A stretch of 64,000 nucleotides of DNA from contig NZ_BSTQ01000006.1 in NCBI RefSeq assembly GCF_030269605.1, forward strand, positions 361,574 to 425,573, in the 5' to 3' direction. The notes beneath the pieces are model-generated. The model did not search any database and was not told where the DNA came from. It worked only from the letters and a program-made list of their open reading frames with translations. This document shows, in pieces, positions 16,916-25,929 of this stretch. Each line of letters begins with the position of its first letter. Position 1 is the stretch's first letter. The DNA is from Lentzea sp. NBRC 105346 (GTDB lineage: Bacteria; Actinomycetota; Actinomycetes; Mycobacteriales; Pseudonocardiaceae). Made by a program: the position numbers and the translations under genes.

Positions 16916-16959
16916 GGTGTAACACCAATGGCCAGGTGTGGCCACCGCCACACCTGGCC
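16916..16959. promoter_or_regulatory. two palindromes ahead of the DeoR gene
   Basis: GGTGT-A-ACACC (16916-16926) lies in the promoter region of the DeoR gene. Next to it is a perfect 13-bp inverted repeat with a 4-base loop (16930-16942 with 16947-16959) whose arms contain the same AGGTGTGG core. The first looks like an operator. The second may be a further operator or the hairpin terminator of the beta-helix gene ending at 16998, although no T-tract follows. Confidence 0.5.
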
Positions 16960-16997
16960 GTTCCGGTGCCCGTTTTCTGCCCGGTTTCCGGCCCCGC

Positions 16998-19121
16998 TCA
17001 GGCCGTGAACACCTCGAACTCGCTGAGCTGACCCGCGGGCCAGCCCGTGTTGGCCGTGAACGTCAACCGGATGAACCGCAGATCGGTCGGCGGGAACGTG
17101 ACCGTGGCGTTCGGCGCGAACTGGTACTGCGCCGACGCCTTGACGGTCGAGTACGCCCCGCCCGTGCCGCCCTCGACCGTGATGGTCTGCGTGCGCGGAC
17201 CCCAGTGCGCGGGCAGCTTCAGCACCAGCCGCGACACGCTCCTGGTGGCGCCGAGGTCGACCGTGAACCACTGCGGGAAGGCGTTGTTCGTGCTCTCCCA
17301 GTAGGTGTTCGCGTCACCGTCGACCGCGTTCGCCGGCCGGTAGACGTCCTGGTAGCCGCTGGCAGACGTGGCCCGGCCGCGCGCCAGGTTGCCGTCCGCG
17401 GGCGGCTGACCGCCGTTCACGGGCGGCCACGAGCCGCAGTCGGTCCACTCGCTGTCCCAGCCGCTGTTGCCCGTGCCCTTGTTGAGGCTGAACGTGCCGC
17501 TGGGGTAGGGGCAGTTGTACGAACCGGCGGTGCCCACGCGCGACGCGACGAGGTTGCTGAAGTCTCCTGACCCCGGCGCTTCGACCTGCACGACGACCGT
17601 GCCGACACCGTCGACCCGGTTGTTGTCGACCCGCAGGTTGCGCACCGGTTTGCCCGTGCCGCCGCCGGACACGACCTCGATCGCGCTGTACGGGCTGTCC
17701 TGGAAGAGGTTCCCGGTGACGTTCACGGGCGACGTGATCTCGAAGTCGTACGAGTCGATCCGGATCGCGCTCATCGGGTGGTTCCAGTTCGGGTTCATCG
17801 CGCCGGTGCGGATCAGCGTGTTGTCCGCGACCGTCGTGGTGCCCGCGAGCGGCGCGAACGTGCCGTTGTTGATGAACGCCTGGTTGGAGATCGCGATCCC
17901 GCTGCCCAGCGCGTTGGTGTCGAGGATCTTGTTGCCCCGCAACGTGGTGTCCGTGCCGCCGTAGATGCCGATGCCGTTGGCCAGGTTCGGCTGCACGATC
18001 GTGTTGTTCTCGAACCGGCACCGCACGTCCGCGCCGCCCAGCGACCACATGGCGAGCGCGTCGTCACCGGTGTTGCGCAGGAAGTTGTTGCGCACCACGG
18101 AGTCGCTCACCCGGCCGTTGAAGTTCAGCCCGTCCGCGGTGAGGTCGAGGAACCGGTTGTTCTCGATGACGGCGTTGCTCGTCGTGCCGTTCATCGTCCA
18201 GATGCCGACCTTCATGTGCTGCATCCACAGGCCGGAGATGGCCGAGTTCGCGCCGAGCGGGCCGTGGTAGGCGTTGTCCGGGCTGCCGTCGTTGCGTTCG
18301 GTGATCTCGCCGATGACCGCGAAGTCGTGCAGCCGGATGTTGCCCTGGACCTGGCTGTCGTTGCGGAACGGGTTGTTGCTGTGCAGCACCGAGTGCCACA
18401 TGCCCGCGCCGCGGATGGTGACCTGGTCGATCTGCAGCGCCCGGCCGACCTCGAACGTGCCCGGCGGGATCCACACCTCCTTGCCCTGTTGTTTCGCCGC
18501 GAGGACGGTCTGCCAGATCGCCTCGGCGTCGTCGCCCCCGTTGTTCGGCGTGGCACCGAAATCGGTGATGGAGAGGGCGTTCGCCGGTTTGGTCGCCGGT
18601 CCCGCGACCTGCTCGAAGTCGGCGAGGTCGACGGTGATCGTGCTCTCCGCGCGAAGGCTGACCTTGTCGTTCGCGTTCAGGTCGCGGCCGAGCAGCGCAC
18701 GTGACTCGTCGTAGAAGTGGTGGATCTTCTGGCCGGGGATCCAGCCGGTGTCCAACCAGCTGTACTTGGACGTGACTTTCAGGTCGGTTGCTTTGGTTCC
18801 GTTGACGTAGACGCCCAGGTTGCCCTGGCTGCCGTCCGGGACGCTGTACCTGACCGTGATGGCGTTGGCCGGCCTGGTGAGGGTGAACTCGACCTGGTTG
18901 CCGCTGTTCAGCGTGACAGCCTGTCGTCCGGAGGCCTCGGACGCCAGGCTGGCCTGCGTGTAGTCGGGACCGATCTTCGTTCCGTTGTGCGACGCCGTCT
19001 CCGCCTCGTACTCCGTGAACGGGACAGTGGCGCCACTGCCGCCTATGGCGGACGCGGCGGGAACAGGCTGTATCGCAGCTCCCACCACCAATGCAACTGC
19101 TATGGCCCTCCAGGAAAACAT
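16998..19121 (-). CDS. secreted beta-helix glycoside hydrolase, GH87-like, with CBM and F5/8C domains
   Basis: A 707-residue exported protein. It has a signal peptide (AVALVVGAAIQPVPAASA), an N-terminal CBM35-like beta-sandwich (about 35-165), a right-handed parallel beta-helix (about 185-560), and a C-terminal F5/8 type C (discoidin/CBM32-like) domain (about 585-707). The helix has the pattern ITDFGATPNNGGDDAEAIW and RNTGDDALAMWS. The paired aspartates and overall layout resemble GH87 alpha-1,3-glucanases/mycodextranases. It probably attacks an alpha-glucan outside the cell; the adjacent GH13 gene and ABC importer fit this. The ATG has GAGGAG upstream. Other beta-helix families (e.g. GH28-like) are possible. 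Confidence 0.75.
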   Translation of the reverse strand: MFSWRAIAVALVVGAAIQPVPAASAIGGSGATVPFTEYEAETASHNGTKIGPDYTQASLASEASGRQAVTLNSGNQVEFTLTRPANAITVRYSVPDGSQGNLGVYVNGTKATDLKVTSKYSWLDTGWIPGQKIHHFYDESRALLGRDLNANDKVSLRAESTITVDLADFEQVAGPATKPANALSITDFGATPNNGGDDAEAIWQTVLAAKQQGKEVWIPPGTFEVGRALQIDQVTIRGAGMWHSVLHSNNPFRNDSQVQGNIRLHDFAVIGEITERNDGSPDNAYHGPLGANSAISGLWMQHMKVGIWTMNGTTSNAVIENNRFLDLTADGLNFNGRVSDSVVRNNFLRNTGDDALAMWSLGGADVRCRFENNTIVQPNLANGIGIYGGTDTTLRGNKILDTNALGSGIAISNQAFINNGTFAPLAGTTTVADNTLIRTGAMNPNWNHPMSAIRIDSYDFEITSPVNVTGNLFQDSPYSAIEVVSGGGTGKPVRNLRVDNNRVDGVGTVVVQVEAPGSGDFSNLVASRVGTAGSYNCPYPSGTFSLNKGTGNSGWDSEWTDCGSWPPVNGGQPPADGNLARGRATSASGYQDVYRPANAVDGDANTYWESTNNAFPQWFTVDLGATRSVSRLVLKLPAHWGPRTQTITVEGGTGGAYSTVKASAQYQFAPNATVTFPPTDLRFIRLTFTANTGWPAGQLSEFEVFTA

Positions 19122-19131
19122 CGTTGTCTCC

Positions 19132-20607
19132 TCAGTTGATCCATGCGGCGGCGTCCGGGGGTAACTGGCCACCCTCCACTTCGGTGCTCGTGAGGAAGGC
19201 GGTGCCGGGCAACGAGATCGCGCGGCTGGAGAAGTTCACGACGCACGTGAACTCGTCCCGGCGGAAGGCGAGCACGTCCTCGCCCAGCTCCAGCCAGGTG
19301 AGGTCGCCCGTGAGTTCCTTGCGGTGCTGCAGAACCCGCTGGTAGTGGCTGAGCATCGATTCAGATTCGCCGGTCTGCGCCGCGACGCTCAGCGCCTGCC
19401 ACTCACTCGGCTGCGGCAGCCAGGTCTTCTCGTTGTCACCCCACGGGATCGGCACGCGGCAGCCGTCGCGCCCGCGGTCGGTGAATCCGGACCGGTGCCA
19501 CACCGGGTCTTCCCGCAGCTCGTCCGGCAGATCCTCGACCTCCCAGAGGCCGAGCTCCTCGCCCTGGTAGACGTACAGCCCACCGGGCAACGCCGCGGCC
19601 AGCATGATCGCGGCGCGGGCACGTCTGACGCCCTTGGCGCGGTCCGTCGGCACGCCGTGCTGCCGGTCGGCGAACGAGAATCCGGTGTTCTCGCGGCCAT
19701 ATCGGGTGACGTGCCGCGTGACGTCGTGGTTCGACAGCACCCAGGTCGGCGGTGCGTCGACGGGTGCGTGCGCCGCGATGGTCGCGTCGATGACCTGTCT
19801 GAAGGCCGTTGCGTCCCAAGGACAACACAGGAAGTCGAAGTTGAATGCCGTGTGCAGCTCGTCGGGCCGCAGGTAGCGGGCGAACCGTTCCGGGTCGGGC
19901 AGCCACATCTCGCCGACCAGCACGCGATCGTCGTACTCGTCGGCGATCCGCCGCCAGTCGCGGTAGATCTCGTGCACGCTGTCCTGGTCGGAGTAGGGGG
20001 CGTCCGCGTCGGGCTTGGTGAAGTCCTTGACGAGCCCGTCGGCGACGTCGATGCGGAACCCGTCGACGCCGCGGTCGAGCCAGAACCGCAGGATGTCGCG
20101 GAACTCCTGGCGCACCACCGGGTTGTCCCAGTTGAGGTCCGGCTGCTCGGCGGCGTACAGGTGCAGGTACCAGGCGCCCGGTTCGAGCTGGGTCCAGGCC
20201 GATCCGCCGAACCGCGACCGCCAGTCGTTGGGCGGGGTCTCACTCTGCCGGAAGTGGAACCGGCCGCGGAGGTCGTTCCGGAACCACGGATGCTGGTCGC
20301 TGCAATGGTTCGGGACGATGTCGATGATCACGCGGAGGCCCAGGTCGTGCGCCTCACCGATGAGCTTCTCGGCCTCGGCGAGCGTGCCGAACAGCGGGTC
20401 GATGTCGCGGTAGTCCGACACGTCGTAGCCGCCGTCCTTCCACGGCGACGGGTACCAGGGGCAGAGCCAGATCGCGTCCACGCCGAGGTTCGCGATGTGG
20501 GGGAGTCTGGTCCGCAGTCCGGTGAGATCGCCGATACCGTCGCCGTTGCCGTCCGCGAAGCTGCGCGGATAGACCTGGTAGATCGCAGCGTTGCGCCACC
20601 ACTCCAT
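19132..20607 (-). CDS. GH13 alpha-glucosidase/oligo-1,6-glucosidase
   Basis: A 491-residue GH13 enzyme without a signal peptide, so it is cytoplasmic. Conserved regions are IVPNHCSDQHPWF (region I), DGFRIDVADGL with the nucleophile Asp (region II), VLVGEMW with the acid Glu (region III) and VLSNHDVTRH (region IV). It most resembles alpha-glucosidases that trim short oligosaccharides from the non-reducing end. It lies 10 bp after the permease gene stop and 10 bp before the beta-helix gene, in the middle of the glucan operon. Confidence 0.93.
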   Translation of the reverse strand: MEWWRNAAIYQVYPRSFADGNGDGIGDLTGLRTRLPHIANLGVDAIWLCPWYPSPWKDGGYDVSDYRDIDPLFGTLAEAEKLIGEAHDLGLRVIIDIVPNHCSDQHPWFRNDLRGRFHFRQSETPPNDWRSRFGGSAWTQLEPGAWYLHLYAAEQPDLNWDNPVVRQEFRDILRFWLDRGVDGFRIDVADGLVKDFTKPDADAPYSDQDSVHEIYRDWRRIADEYDDRVLVGEMWLPDPERFARYLRPDELHTAFNFDFLCCPWDATAFRQVIDATIAAHAPVDAPPTWVLSNHDVTRHVTRYGRENTGFSFADRQHGVPTDRAKGVRRARAAIMLAAALPGGLYVYQGEELGLWEVEDLPDELREDPVWHRSGFTDRGRDGCRVPIPWGDNEKTWLPQPSEWQALSVAAQTGESESMLSHYQRVLQHRKELTGDLTWLELGEDVLAFRRDEFTCVVNFSSRAISLPGTAFLTSTEVEGGQLPPDAAAWIN

Positions 20608-20617
20608 GGCGTTCCTT

Positions 20618-21412
20618 TCAGCCCTTGATGCCGCCCGCGGTGAGCCCCGCGAGGATGTGCCGCTGGAACGCCAGGAACAGCGCCACCATCGGCAGGCCGG
20701 CCAGCACGAGTCCGGCCAGCAGCAGGTTGATCGGGGTGTCCGGCGCGAACCGCTGCAGCGCCACGCTCAGCGTCTGCTTCGCCGGGTCGGAGAAGACGAG
20801 CAGCGGCCAGATGAAGTCCTTCCACGCCGCGACGACCGCGAAGATCGACACGACGGCCAGGATCGGCCGGCTGATCGGCAGGACGATGTTGATGAGCGTT
20901 CTGATCGGTCCGGCGCCGTCGATGGTCGCCGCTTCCAGGAGTTCCCTGGGGATCTGGTCGAAGAACCGTTTGAGCAGGTAGATGTTGAACGCGTTGGCGG
21001 CGGCGGGTAGCCAGATGGCGGCGGGGGAGTTGAGCAGGCCGAGGTCGGAGATCGTGAGGTACATCGGCACGAGCAATGCCGCCGCGGGCAGCATCAGCGT
21101 CGCCAGCATCAGCCCGAGGATCACGTTGCCCAGCAACGGCCGCAGCTTCGACAGCGCGTAGGCCGCCGGCACCGCGACCGCGAGCTGCACCGCCCACGCG
21201 CCGATGGCGACGACCAGCGTGTTCAGGAAGAACCGCCCGAGGTCCATGTAGTTCCACGCCTGGGCGTAGGTCTCGGGCACCCACGTCTCGGGCAGGATCG
21301 TCGGCGGCACCCTGGCGAGCTCCGCGGGCGGTTTCATCGCACCGAGCACCACCCACACCAGCGGTACGAGGAACGCCGCGGTGAAGATCAGCATCGTTGC
21401 GGTGAAGACCAC
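20618..21412 (-). CDS. ABC sugar permease, MalG type
   Basis: CUT1-family permease with six membrane helices and the EAA loop RELLEAATIDGAGPIRTLINI. The start is uncertain. No good ribosome-binding site precedes the GTG at 21412 or the ATG at 21394, and both begin inside the first membrane helix. A CTG at 21439 would overlap the MalF-type stop in CTGA fashion and would give the usual basic N-terminus (LTRPGRSYW). I annotate the GTG as the conservative choice. It works with the adjacent permease and binding protein; the ATPase is not in the operon. Confidence 0.85.
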   Translation of the reverse strand: MVFTATMLIFTAAFLVPLVWVVLGAMKPPAELARVPPTILPETWVPETYAQAWNYMDLGRFFLNTLVVAIGAWAVQLAVAVPAAYALSKLRPLLGNVILGLMLATLMLPAAALLVPMYLTISDLGLLNSPAAIWLPAAANAFNIYLLKRFFDQIPRELLEAATIDGAGPIRTLINIVLPISRPILAVVSIFAVVAAWKDFIWPLLVFSDPAKQTLSVALQRFAPDTPINLLLAGLVLAGLPMVALFLAFQRHILAGLTAGGIKG

Positions 21413-21435
21413 CCAGTAGGAGCGACCGGGTCTGG

Positions 21436-22290
21436 TCAGTGTTCTCTGCTCGTGACTCTGAGGTACAGAGCGGAAAAGACGCCGAGCACCGTGAACAGCA
21501 TCAGGCTGAGCGCGCTCGCCGTGCCGAAGTCGTTGTAGACGAACGCGTACCGGTACAGCAGGAGCAGCACCGTGATAGTCGAGTCCTCCGGGCCGCCGCC
21601 GGTCATGATGAACGGCTCGGTGAACACCTGCATCGTGGCCACCACCTGCAGCAGCGCCAGCATCAGCAGCACGAACTTCGTCTGCGGGATCGTGACGTGC
21701 CGGATCCGTTGCAGCACACCGGCTCCATCCAGCTCCGCCGCCTCGTACAGCTCGCCCGGAATCGTCTGCAACGCCGCCAGGTAGATCAACGTCGCCGAGC
21801 CCATGTTCGCCCAGGTCGCCACGACGACCAGGGAGACCAGCGCGATCCTGCCGCTGTCGAGCCACGTTCCCTCCGGAAGGCCGAGTCCTCGCAGGACGGT
21901 GTTGAACAGACCGGGGCCGGGGTCGTAGAACCATTTCCACAGCAACGCCGTCACGACCGGTGGCAGCATCACCGGCAGGTACACGACCAGCCGGAAGTAC
22001 GTCTTGGCGTGGCGCAGCTCGTTGAGCACCACCGCGGTCACGAACGGCACGCCGAAGCCCAGTACCAGCGCAATTGCCGTGAACGCGATCGTGTTCCGCC
22101 AAGCGATGGCGAACTGCGGGTCGTTGACGAGTCTTTCGAAGTTGCTCCAGCCGACCCAGTCCGCGGCGGTCACGAAGTTGACCTGCTGGAAGCTCAGCGT
22201 GACGCCGCGGACGATCGGGTACCAGGAGAACAGGGCGAAGACCACCAAGGCGCCGCTGAGGAAGCCGTACGCGGTGAGGTGCCGGCGCAC
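21436..22290 (-). CDS. ABC sugar permease, MalF type
   Basis: A 284-residue CUT1 permease: N-terminal helix LTAYGFLSGALVVFALFSWYP, six helices in total, and the EAA loop ELYEAAELDGAGVLQRIRHV. The GTG start shares one base with the stop of the binding-protein gene, so the genes are coupled. It is part of the alpha-glucan oligosaccharide importer. Confidence 0.92.
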   Translation of the reverse strand: MRRHLTAYGFLSGALVVFALFSWYPIVRGVTLSFQQVNFVTAADWVGWSNFERLVNDPQFAIAWRNTIAFTAIALVLGFGVPFVTAVVLNELRHAKTYFRLVVYLPVMLPPVVTALLWKWFYDPGPGLFNTVLRGLGLPEGTWLDSGRIALVSLVVVATWANMGSATLIYLAALQTIPGELYEAAELDGAGVLQRIRHVTIPQTKFVLLMLALLQVVATMQVFTEPFIMTGGGPEDSTITVLLLLYRYAFVYNDFGTASALSLMLFTVLGVFSALYLRVTSREH

Positions 22291-23585
22291 TACTTCACCA
22301 GGACCGCGTTGACCTTGGCCTCGGCGTCCTCGAGCAGCTGGTCCCGATCGGCGTCCTTGTTGGTCAGCACGCCCTGCATGACGCTGTCGAGGATCGCGTA
22401 GACCTGCTGCGCGTTGGGCGGCTCGATGCTGCCCTTCGCGGTGCTGTCCATGTATTTCTGGAAGTTCTGCGTGGGCACCGTGGCGTACTTGGCCTTGAGC
22501 TCTTCCTGCTTGGCACGGACGTCACCGGTCCAGATGTCCGCGGCGGGCGGCACCGGCAGCCCGATCGGCTGACCCTGTTCCTGGTACCGCTTGAGGTTCG
22601 GCTCGATGCGGTCCGGGTTGAGGTACTTCCACTGCAGCCAGGTGAGCCCGGCCTTGATCTTCTTCTGATCGGCCTTGGGATTGATCATGTACCCCTCACC
22701 GCCGATGAGCGTGCCCTTGCCGTCCGGGATGCCCGCGAGCCCGTAGTCGGCGTAGTTCCCCTTGAACTGGTTGACGATCGTGGGCACGTTGTCCGGTGCG
22801 GCGAGATACATGCCCAGCTGCCCGGCGCCCATCATCGTCTGCACGTCGGCGAGCTCCAGGAGTTGCTTGTCGCCCATGGAGTTGTCCTCCCACCGCATCC
22901 GATGCAGCGTGTCGAGGACCTTCCGGCCGTTGGCGTTGTTGAAGTCCGCCTTGCCGTCCTTGGTGACGTCACCGCCGGTCGACTTCATCCACGTGGTGAA
23001 GTGCCAGCCGCCCTGGTTGCTCTTGCTGTACTCGGCGAAGCCGACCTTCCCGTTCTCCTTGATGCGCTTGGCCTTCTCCCGCACCTCGTCCCAGGTGCGC
23101 GGTGGCTGGTCGGGGTCGAGCCCCGCCTCCTGGAAGACCTTCCGGCTGTAGAGCAGGCCCATCGAATAGTTGGCGGTCGGGACGCCGTACACCTTTCCGT
23201 TGGCGCTGAACACATCCCGCAGTTCCTGCCGGACCTCCTGGTAGTGCGGGATGTCCTTTGTGTACTCGGTGATGTCCGCGGCCTGCTTGCGCGCGATGAG
23301 CTGGGCCGGATCCGTGAAGTAGACGTAGAAGACGTCCTCGAGCTGGCCGCCGGCGAGCTTGGCGGAGAACGTCTTGGGGTCCATGAACCCCTCGTGTGGC
23401 TGAACGTCGATGTCCGGGTGCGTCCGCTCGAACTCCGCGACGTCCTCGTCGAAGATCTTGCGCTCGAACGCCTGCGTCTGCGGCGGCTGCCCGTTGATCG
23501 AGATGACGACCTTGCCCGTGTCCTGCGCGCTGCCGCTGCACGCGGCGGTCAACAGGCACACCAGTAATCCAGCGCTCTTCTTCAT
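22290..23585 (-). CDS. ABC sugar-binding lipoprotein
   Basis: A 431-residue family 1 extracellular solute-binding protein. The signal peptide ends in the lipobox LTAAC (Cys about 16), then the typical KVVISINGQPP start of the mature domain follows. The ATG at 23585 begins the signal peptide; the longer frame upstream has none. It is the first gene of the importer and lies downstream of the LacI regulator gene (93 bp gap), so the promoter is between the two. Confidence 0.92.
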   Translation of the reverse strand: MKKSAGLLVCLLTAACSGSAQDTGKVVISINGQPPQTQAFERKIFDEDVAEFERTHPDIDVQPHEGFMDPKTFSAKLAGGQLEDVFYVYFTDPAQLIARKQAADITEYTKDIPHYQEVRQELRDVFSANGKVYGVPTANYSMGLLYSRKVFQEAGLDPDQPPRTWDEVREKAKRIKENGKVGFAEYSKSNQGGWHFTTWMKSTGGDVTKDGKADFNNANGRKVLDTLHRMRWEDNSMGDKQLLELADVQTMMGAGQLGMYLAAPDNVPTIVNQFKGNYADYGLAGIPDGKGTLIGGEGYMINPKADQKKIKAGLTWLQWKYLNPDRIEPNLKRYQEQGQPIGLPVPPAADIWTGDVRAKQEELKAKYATVPTQNFQKYMDSTAKGSIEPPNAQQVYAILDSVMQGVLTNKDADRDQLLEDAEAKVNAVLVK

Positions 23586-23678
23586 GGGTGGGGACCCTTC
23601 TCGCGCCACTGCGATGTGAGCGCGACCATAGGCCCGCGCTTCATCTGAACGCAATATCTGAACAGGATCCCGCAAAAA

Positions 23679-24662
23679 CTAGACTGGCGCTGTGGATGCC
23701 CTCACCACCAGTTCGGGCTCGAACAGCAACTCCTCCGCGGGCACTTGTTTCCCGGCGATCTGGCTGCTGAGCAGCTCCACAGCCGCCCGCCCCATGGCTT
23801 CAATGGGCTGCCGCACGGTCGTCAGCGGCGGGTCCGTGCAGTTCATGAATGCCGAGTCGTCGTACCCAACGACCGACACGTCCTCGGGCACCTTCTTCCC
23901 CTGCCGTCGCGCAGCCCGGATCGCCCCAAGCGCCAGCGGATCGCTGGCGCAGATGATCCCGGTGACGCCGCGTTCGATGAGCTTCGTAGCCGCGGCCTGT
24001 CCGCCTTCCAGCGAGAACATCGCGTGCTCGGTCAGCGCCTCCGCGTCGAGCTCGGTGAGCCTCTTCAACTTCCGCCGCGACGGCATGTGATCCGCGGGCC
24101 CGAGCACAGCCCCGATGCGCGTGTGCCCGAGGCTCCTGAGGTGCCCGAACGCCTGCTCGACGGCCACCGCGTCGTCGCAGGACACCTTGGGAAACGCCAG
24201 GTCGTCGATCGCCGCGTTGATCAGCACCGCGGGCAGCTTCCGTTTCGCCATCCGCAGGTAGTGCCCGTGTGCCGCATCGGCCTGCGCGTACAGCCCGCCG
24301 GCGAACACGATGCCGCTGACGTGCTGTTCCAGCAGCAACTCCAGGTAGTCGGCCTCACTGACCCCGCCGGCCGTCCGCGTGCACAACACCGGCGTGAACC
24401 CCTGCTGCGCCAACGCGTTGCCCATCACGTCCGCGAACGCGGGGAAGATCGGGTTCTGCAGTTCCGGCAGGACTAGCCCCACCAGCCGTGCTCGTTCGCC
24501 CCGCAGCTGCGTCGGCCGTTCGTAGCCGAGCACGTCGAGGGCCGTGAGCACTTTCTCCCTGGTCTCGTCGGACACACCCGGCTTGCCGTTGAGAACGCGG
24601 CTCACCGTGGCCTCGCTGACCCCGACCTTCGCGGCCACTTCGGCCAGGCGTCGCTGCGTCAT
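23679..24662 (-). CDS. LacI-family transcriptional regulator
   Basis: A 327-residue regulator. The N-terminal HTH reads RLAEVAAKVGVSEATVSRVLNGKPGVS (given here in two pieces: RLAEVAAKVGV and SEATVSRVLNGKPGVS), the hinge is near YERPTQLRG, and the periplasmic-binding-like effector domain follows (VGLVLPELQNPIFPAF, ICASDPLALG, VVGYDDSAFMN). It probably represses the downstream glucan importer/hydrolase operon until an oligosaccharide binds. It starts with ATG directly at a TTGCGCAA palindrome, suggesting autoregulation. Confidence 0.93.
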   Translation of the reverse strand: MTQRRLAEVAAKVGVSEATVSRVLNGKPGVSDETREKVLTALDVLGYERPTQLRGERARLVGLVLPELQNPIFPAFADVMGNALAQQGFTPVLCTRTAGGVSEADYLELLLEQHVSGIVFAGGLYAQADAAHGHYLRMAKRKLPAVLINAAIDDLAFPKVSCDDAVAVEQAFGHLRSLGHTRIGAVLGPADHMPSRRKLKRLTELDAEALTEHAMFSLEGGQAAATKLIERGVTGIICASDPLALGAIRAARRQGKKVPEDVSVVGYDDSAFMNCTDPPLTTVRQPIEAMGRAAVELLSSQIAGKQVPAEELLFEPELVVRASTAPV

Positions 24663-24700
24663 TGCGCAAGCATACGACAGCCACTTGCGTTCACTTGCGC
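24662..24700. promoter_or_regulatory. LacI operator candidates
   Basis: TTGCGCAA (24662-24669) is a perfect palindrome touching the lacI-type start codon. Two direct repeats CACTTGCG follow at 24682-24689 and 24692-24699, exactly 10 bp apart. The second overlaps the stop codon of the membrane protein gene. LacI-family sites are often palindromes with a central CG, so autoregulation is plausible. Confidence 0.45.
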
Positions 24701-25881
24701 GTTTCGCGCCAGACCAGCACGACCCCGTGTCCCGGCAAGAGCCACGACTGCACGTCCAGATCCTCCAGCTCGTGCGCGGGCAGCCAACGGGTGGAGTCGG
24801 TGTTGGACCGGAAGGTGAACGGCATCATCCGGAACTCGAACACGCGATCCCGTGTGCTCAAGTCGGTGGCCTTGAGCGAGATCCGGTCGACGTAGCAGGG
24901 ATAGGGCGACTGCCAGTAGAGGAAGCCCTCGTCGACGGGTTGCAGCGTGGTGACCTGCACGGTCAGTCGCTCGATGGTGCTGACCATGTGATCGGCACTG
25001 GCGAGGCCGCTCAGGTCGCACTCGAAGATCCGCAGGCTGTTGAGGTGCCGCCGGGGGTTCTGCCGCGGCATCGTGCTCATCGGCTCGCGGAAGAACGTCA
25101 GGTAGTCGGTCCACCGCTCGAACTTCACGTCGGTGGGCTTGATCCGTTCCAGTTCGGCGGTTGTGGGGGTGCCGCTCTCGTCGGTGTAGCTCATGCCGAT
25201 GTTGACCGAGGGCAGCATGTCCTCGATCGACTCGTGGAACAGGTCGGGATCGCCCACGTACCAGAGGTCGCACAGCGGGAGCCGGCAGCCGGCGATGATC
25301 GAGTCGCGCAACAGCGGGTCGCACGTCGCGAAGATGACGAACTTGTCGTCGGCCACCGGGGTTTTGAAGCTGTAGCTGACCGTCGAGGTCAGGTGGTAGG
25401 TGTCGTGGTTGATCGCGCTGGCCTCCAGCTCGACCGTGGTGTGGGTGCTGATCGTCAGCCCTTCACCGCCCGGTCGCACGCCTTCGCCGCCGAGCACGCC
25501 GGACACGACGTCGTGGTTGGCCGCGTTCTCGCCGTAGATCGAGTCGAGGAACGTGCGCAGCACGTCCTGCGGCAGCATGTTGCCCACCATGCCCGGACCG
25601 GCGATCCGCGCGATCTCCTGCACCAGCCAGCGGTGCAGCACCAGTTCGTAGAGCAGCAGAAGTACGCCGACGAGCGTGAGCAGCGGAAAGAGCTCGAGCA
25701 ACAGAACGTGCGCCCAAGCCGGCGTGGCGGTGCCGACGGCGACGGCGAGCAGAACCAGGCCAGCACCGAGCAGCCCGCACGCGGTGGCGAGCACCCTCCG
25801 TCGCGGGCGCGAACGGCGGACACCCGTTCTCGCCCACCTGTCCAGCACGCCTCCCGCAGTCCCCTCGCAGCACCCGTGCAT
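24691..25881 (-). CDS. hypothetical membrane-anchored protein
   Basis: A 396-residue protein I do not recognise. Two membrane segments (about 32-55 and 60-82: LATACGLLGAGLVLLAVAVG and a following hydrophobic stretch) are followed by a large soluble part. The soluble part has no motif I can assign; it begins around the IARIAGPGMVGNMLPQ segment and is rich in beta-type sequence. The start is uncertain (no ribosome-binding site at 25881). It ends 28 bp before the lacI-type gene and may be co-transcribed with it. Confidence 0.7.
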   Translation of the reverse strand: MHGCCEGTAGGVLDRWARTGVRRSRPRRRVLATACGLLGAGLVLLAVAVGTATPAWAHVLLLELFPLLTLVGVLLLLYELVLHRWLVQEIARIAGPGMVGNMLPQDVLRTFLDSIYGENAANHDVVSGVLGGEGVRPGGEGLTISTHTTVELEASAINHDTYHLTSTVSYSFKTPVADDKFVIFATCDPLLRDSIIAGCRLPLCDLWYVGDPDLFHESIEDMLPSVNIGMSYTDESGTPTTAELERIKPTDVKFERWTDYLTFFREPMSTMPRQNPRRHLNSLRIFECDLSGLASADHMVSTIERLTVQVTTLQPVDEGFLYWQSPYPCYVDRISLKATDLSTRDRVFEFRMMPFTFRSNTDSTRWLPAHELEDLDVQSWLLPGHGVVLVWRETRK

Positions 25882-25929
25882 TCATGGTGAAAGCGCGTAC
25901 GGGTGATGGACAGGGCCGATCGGGCGATG

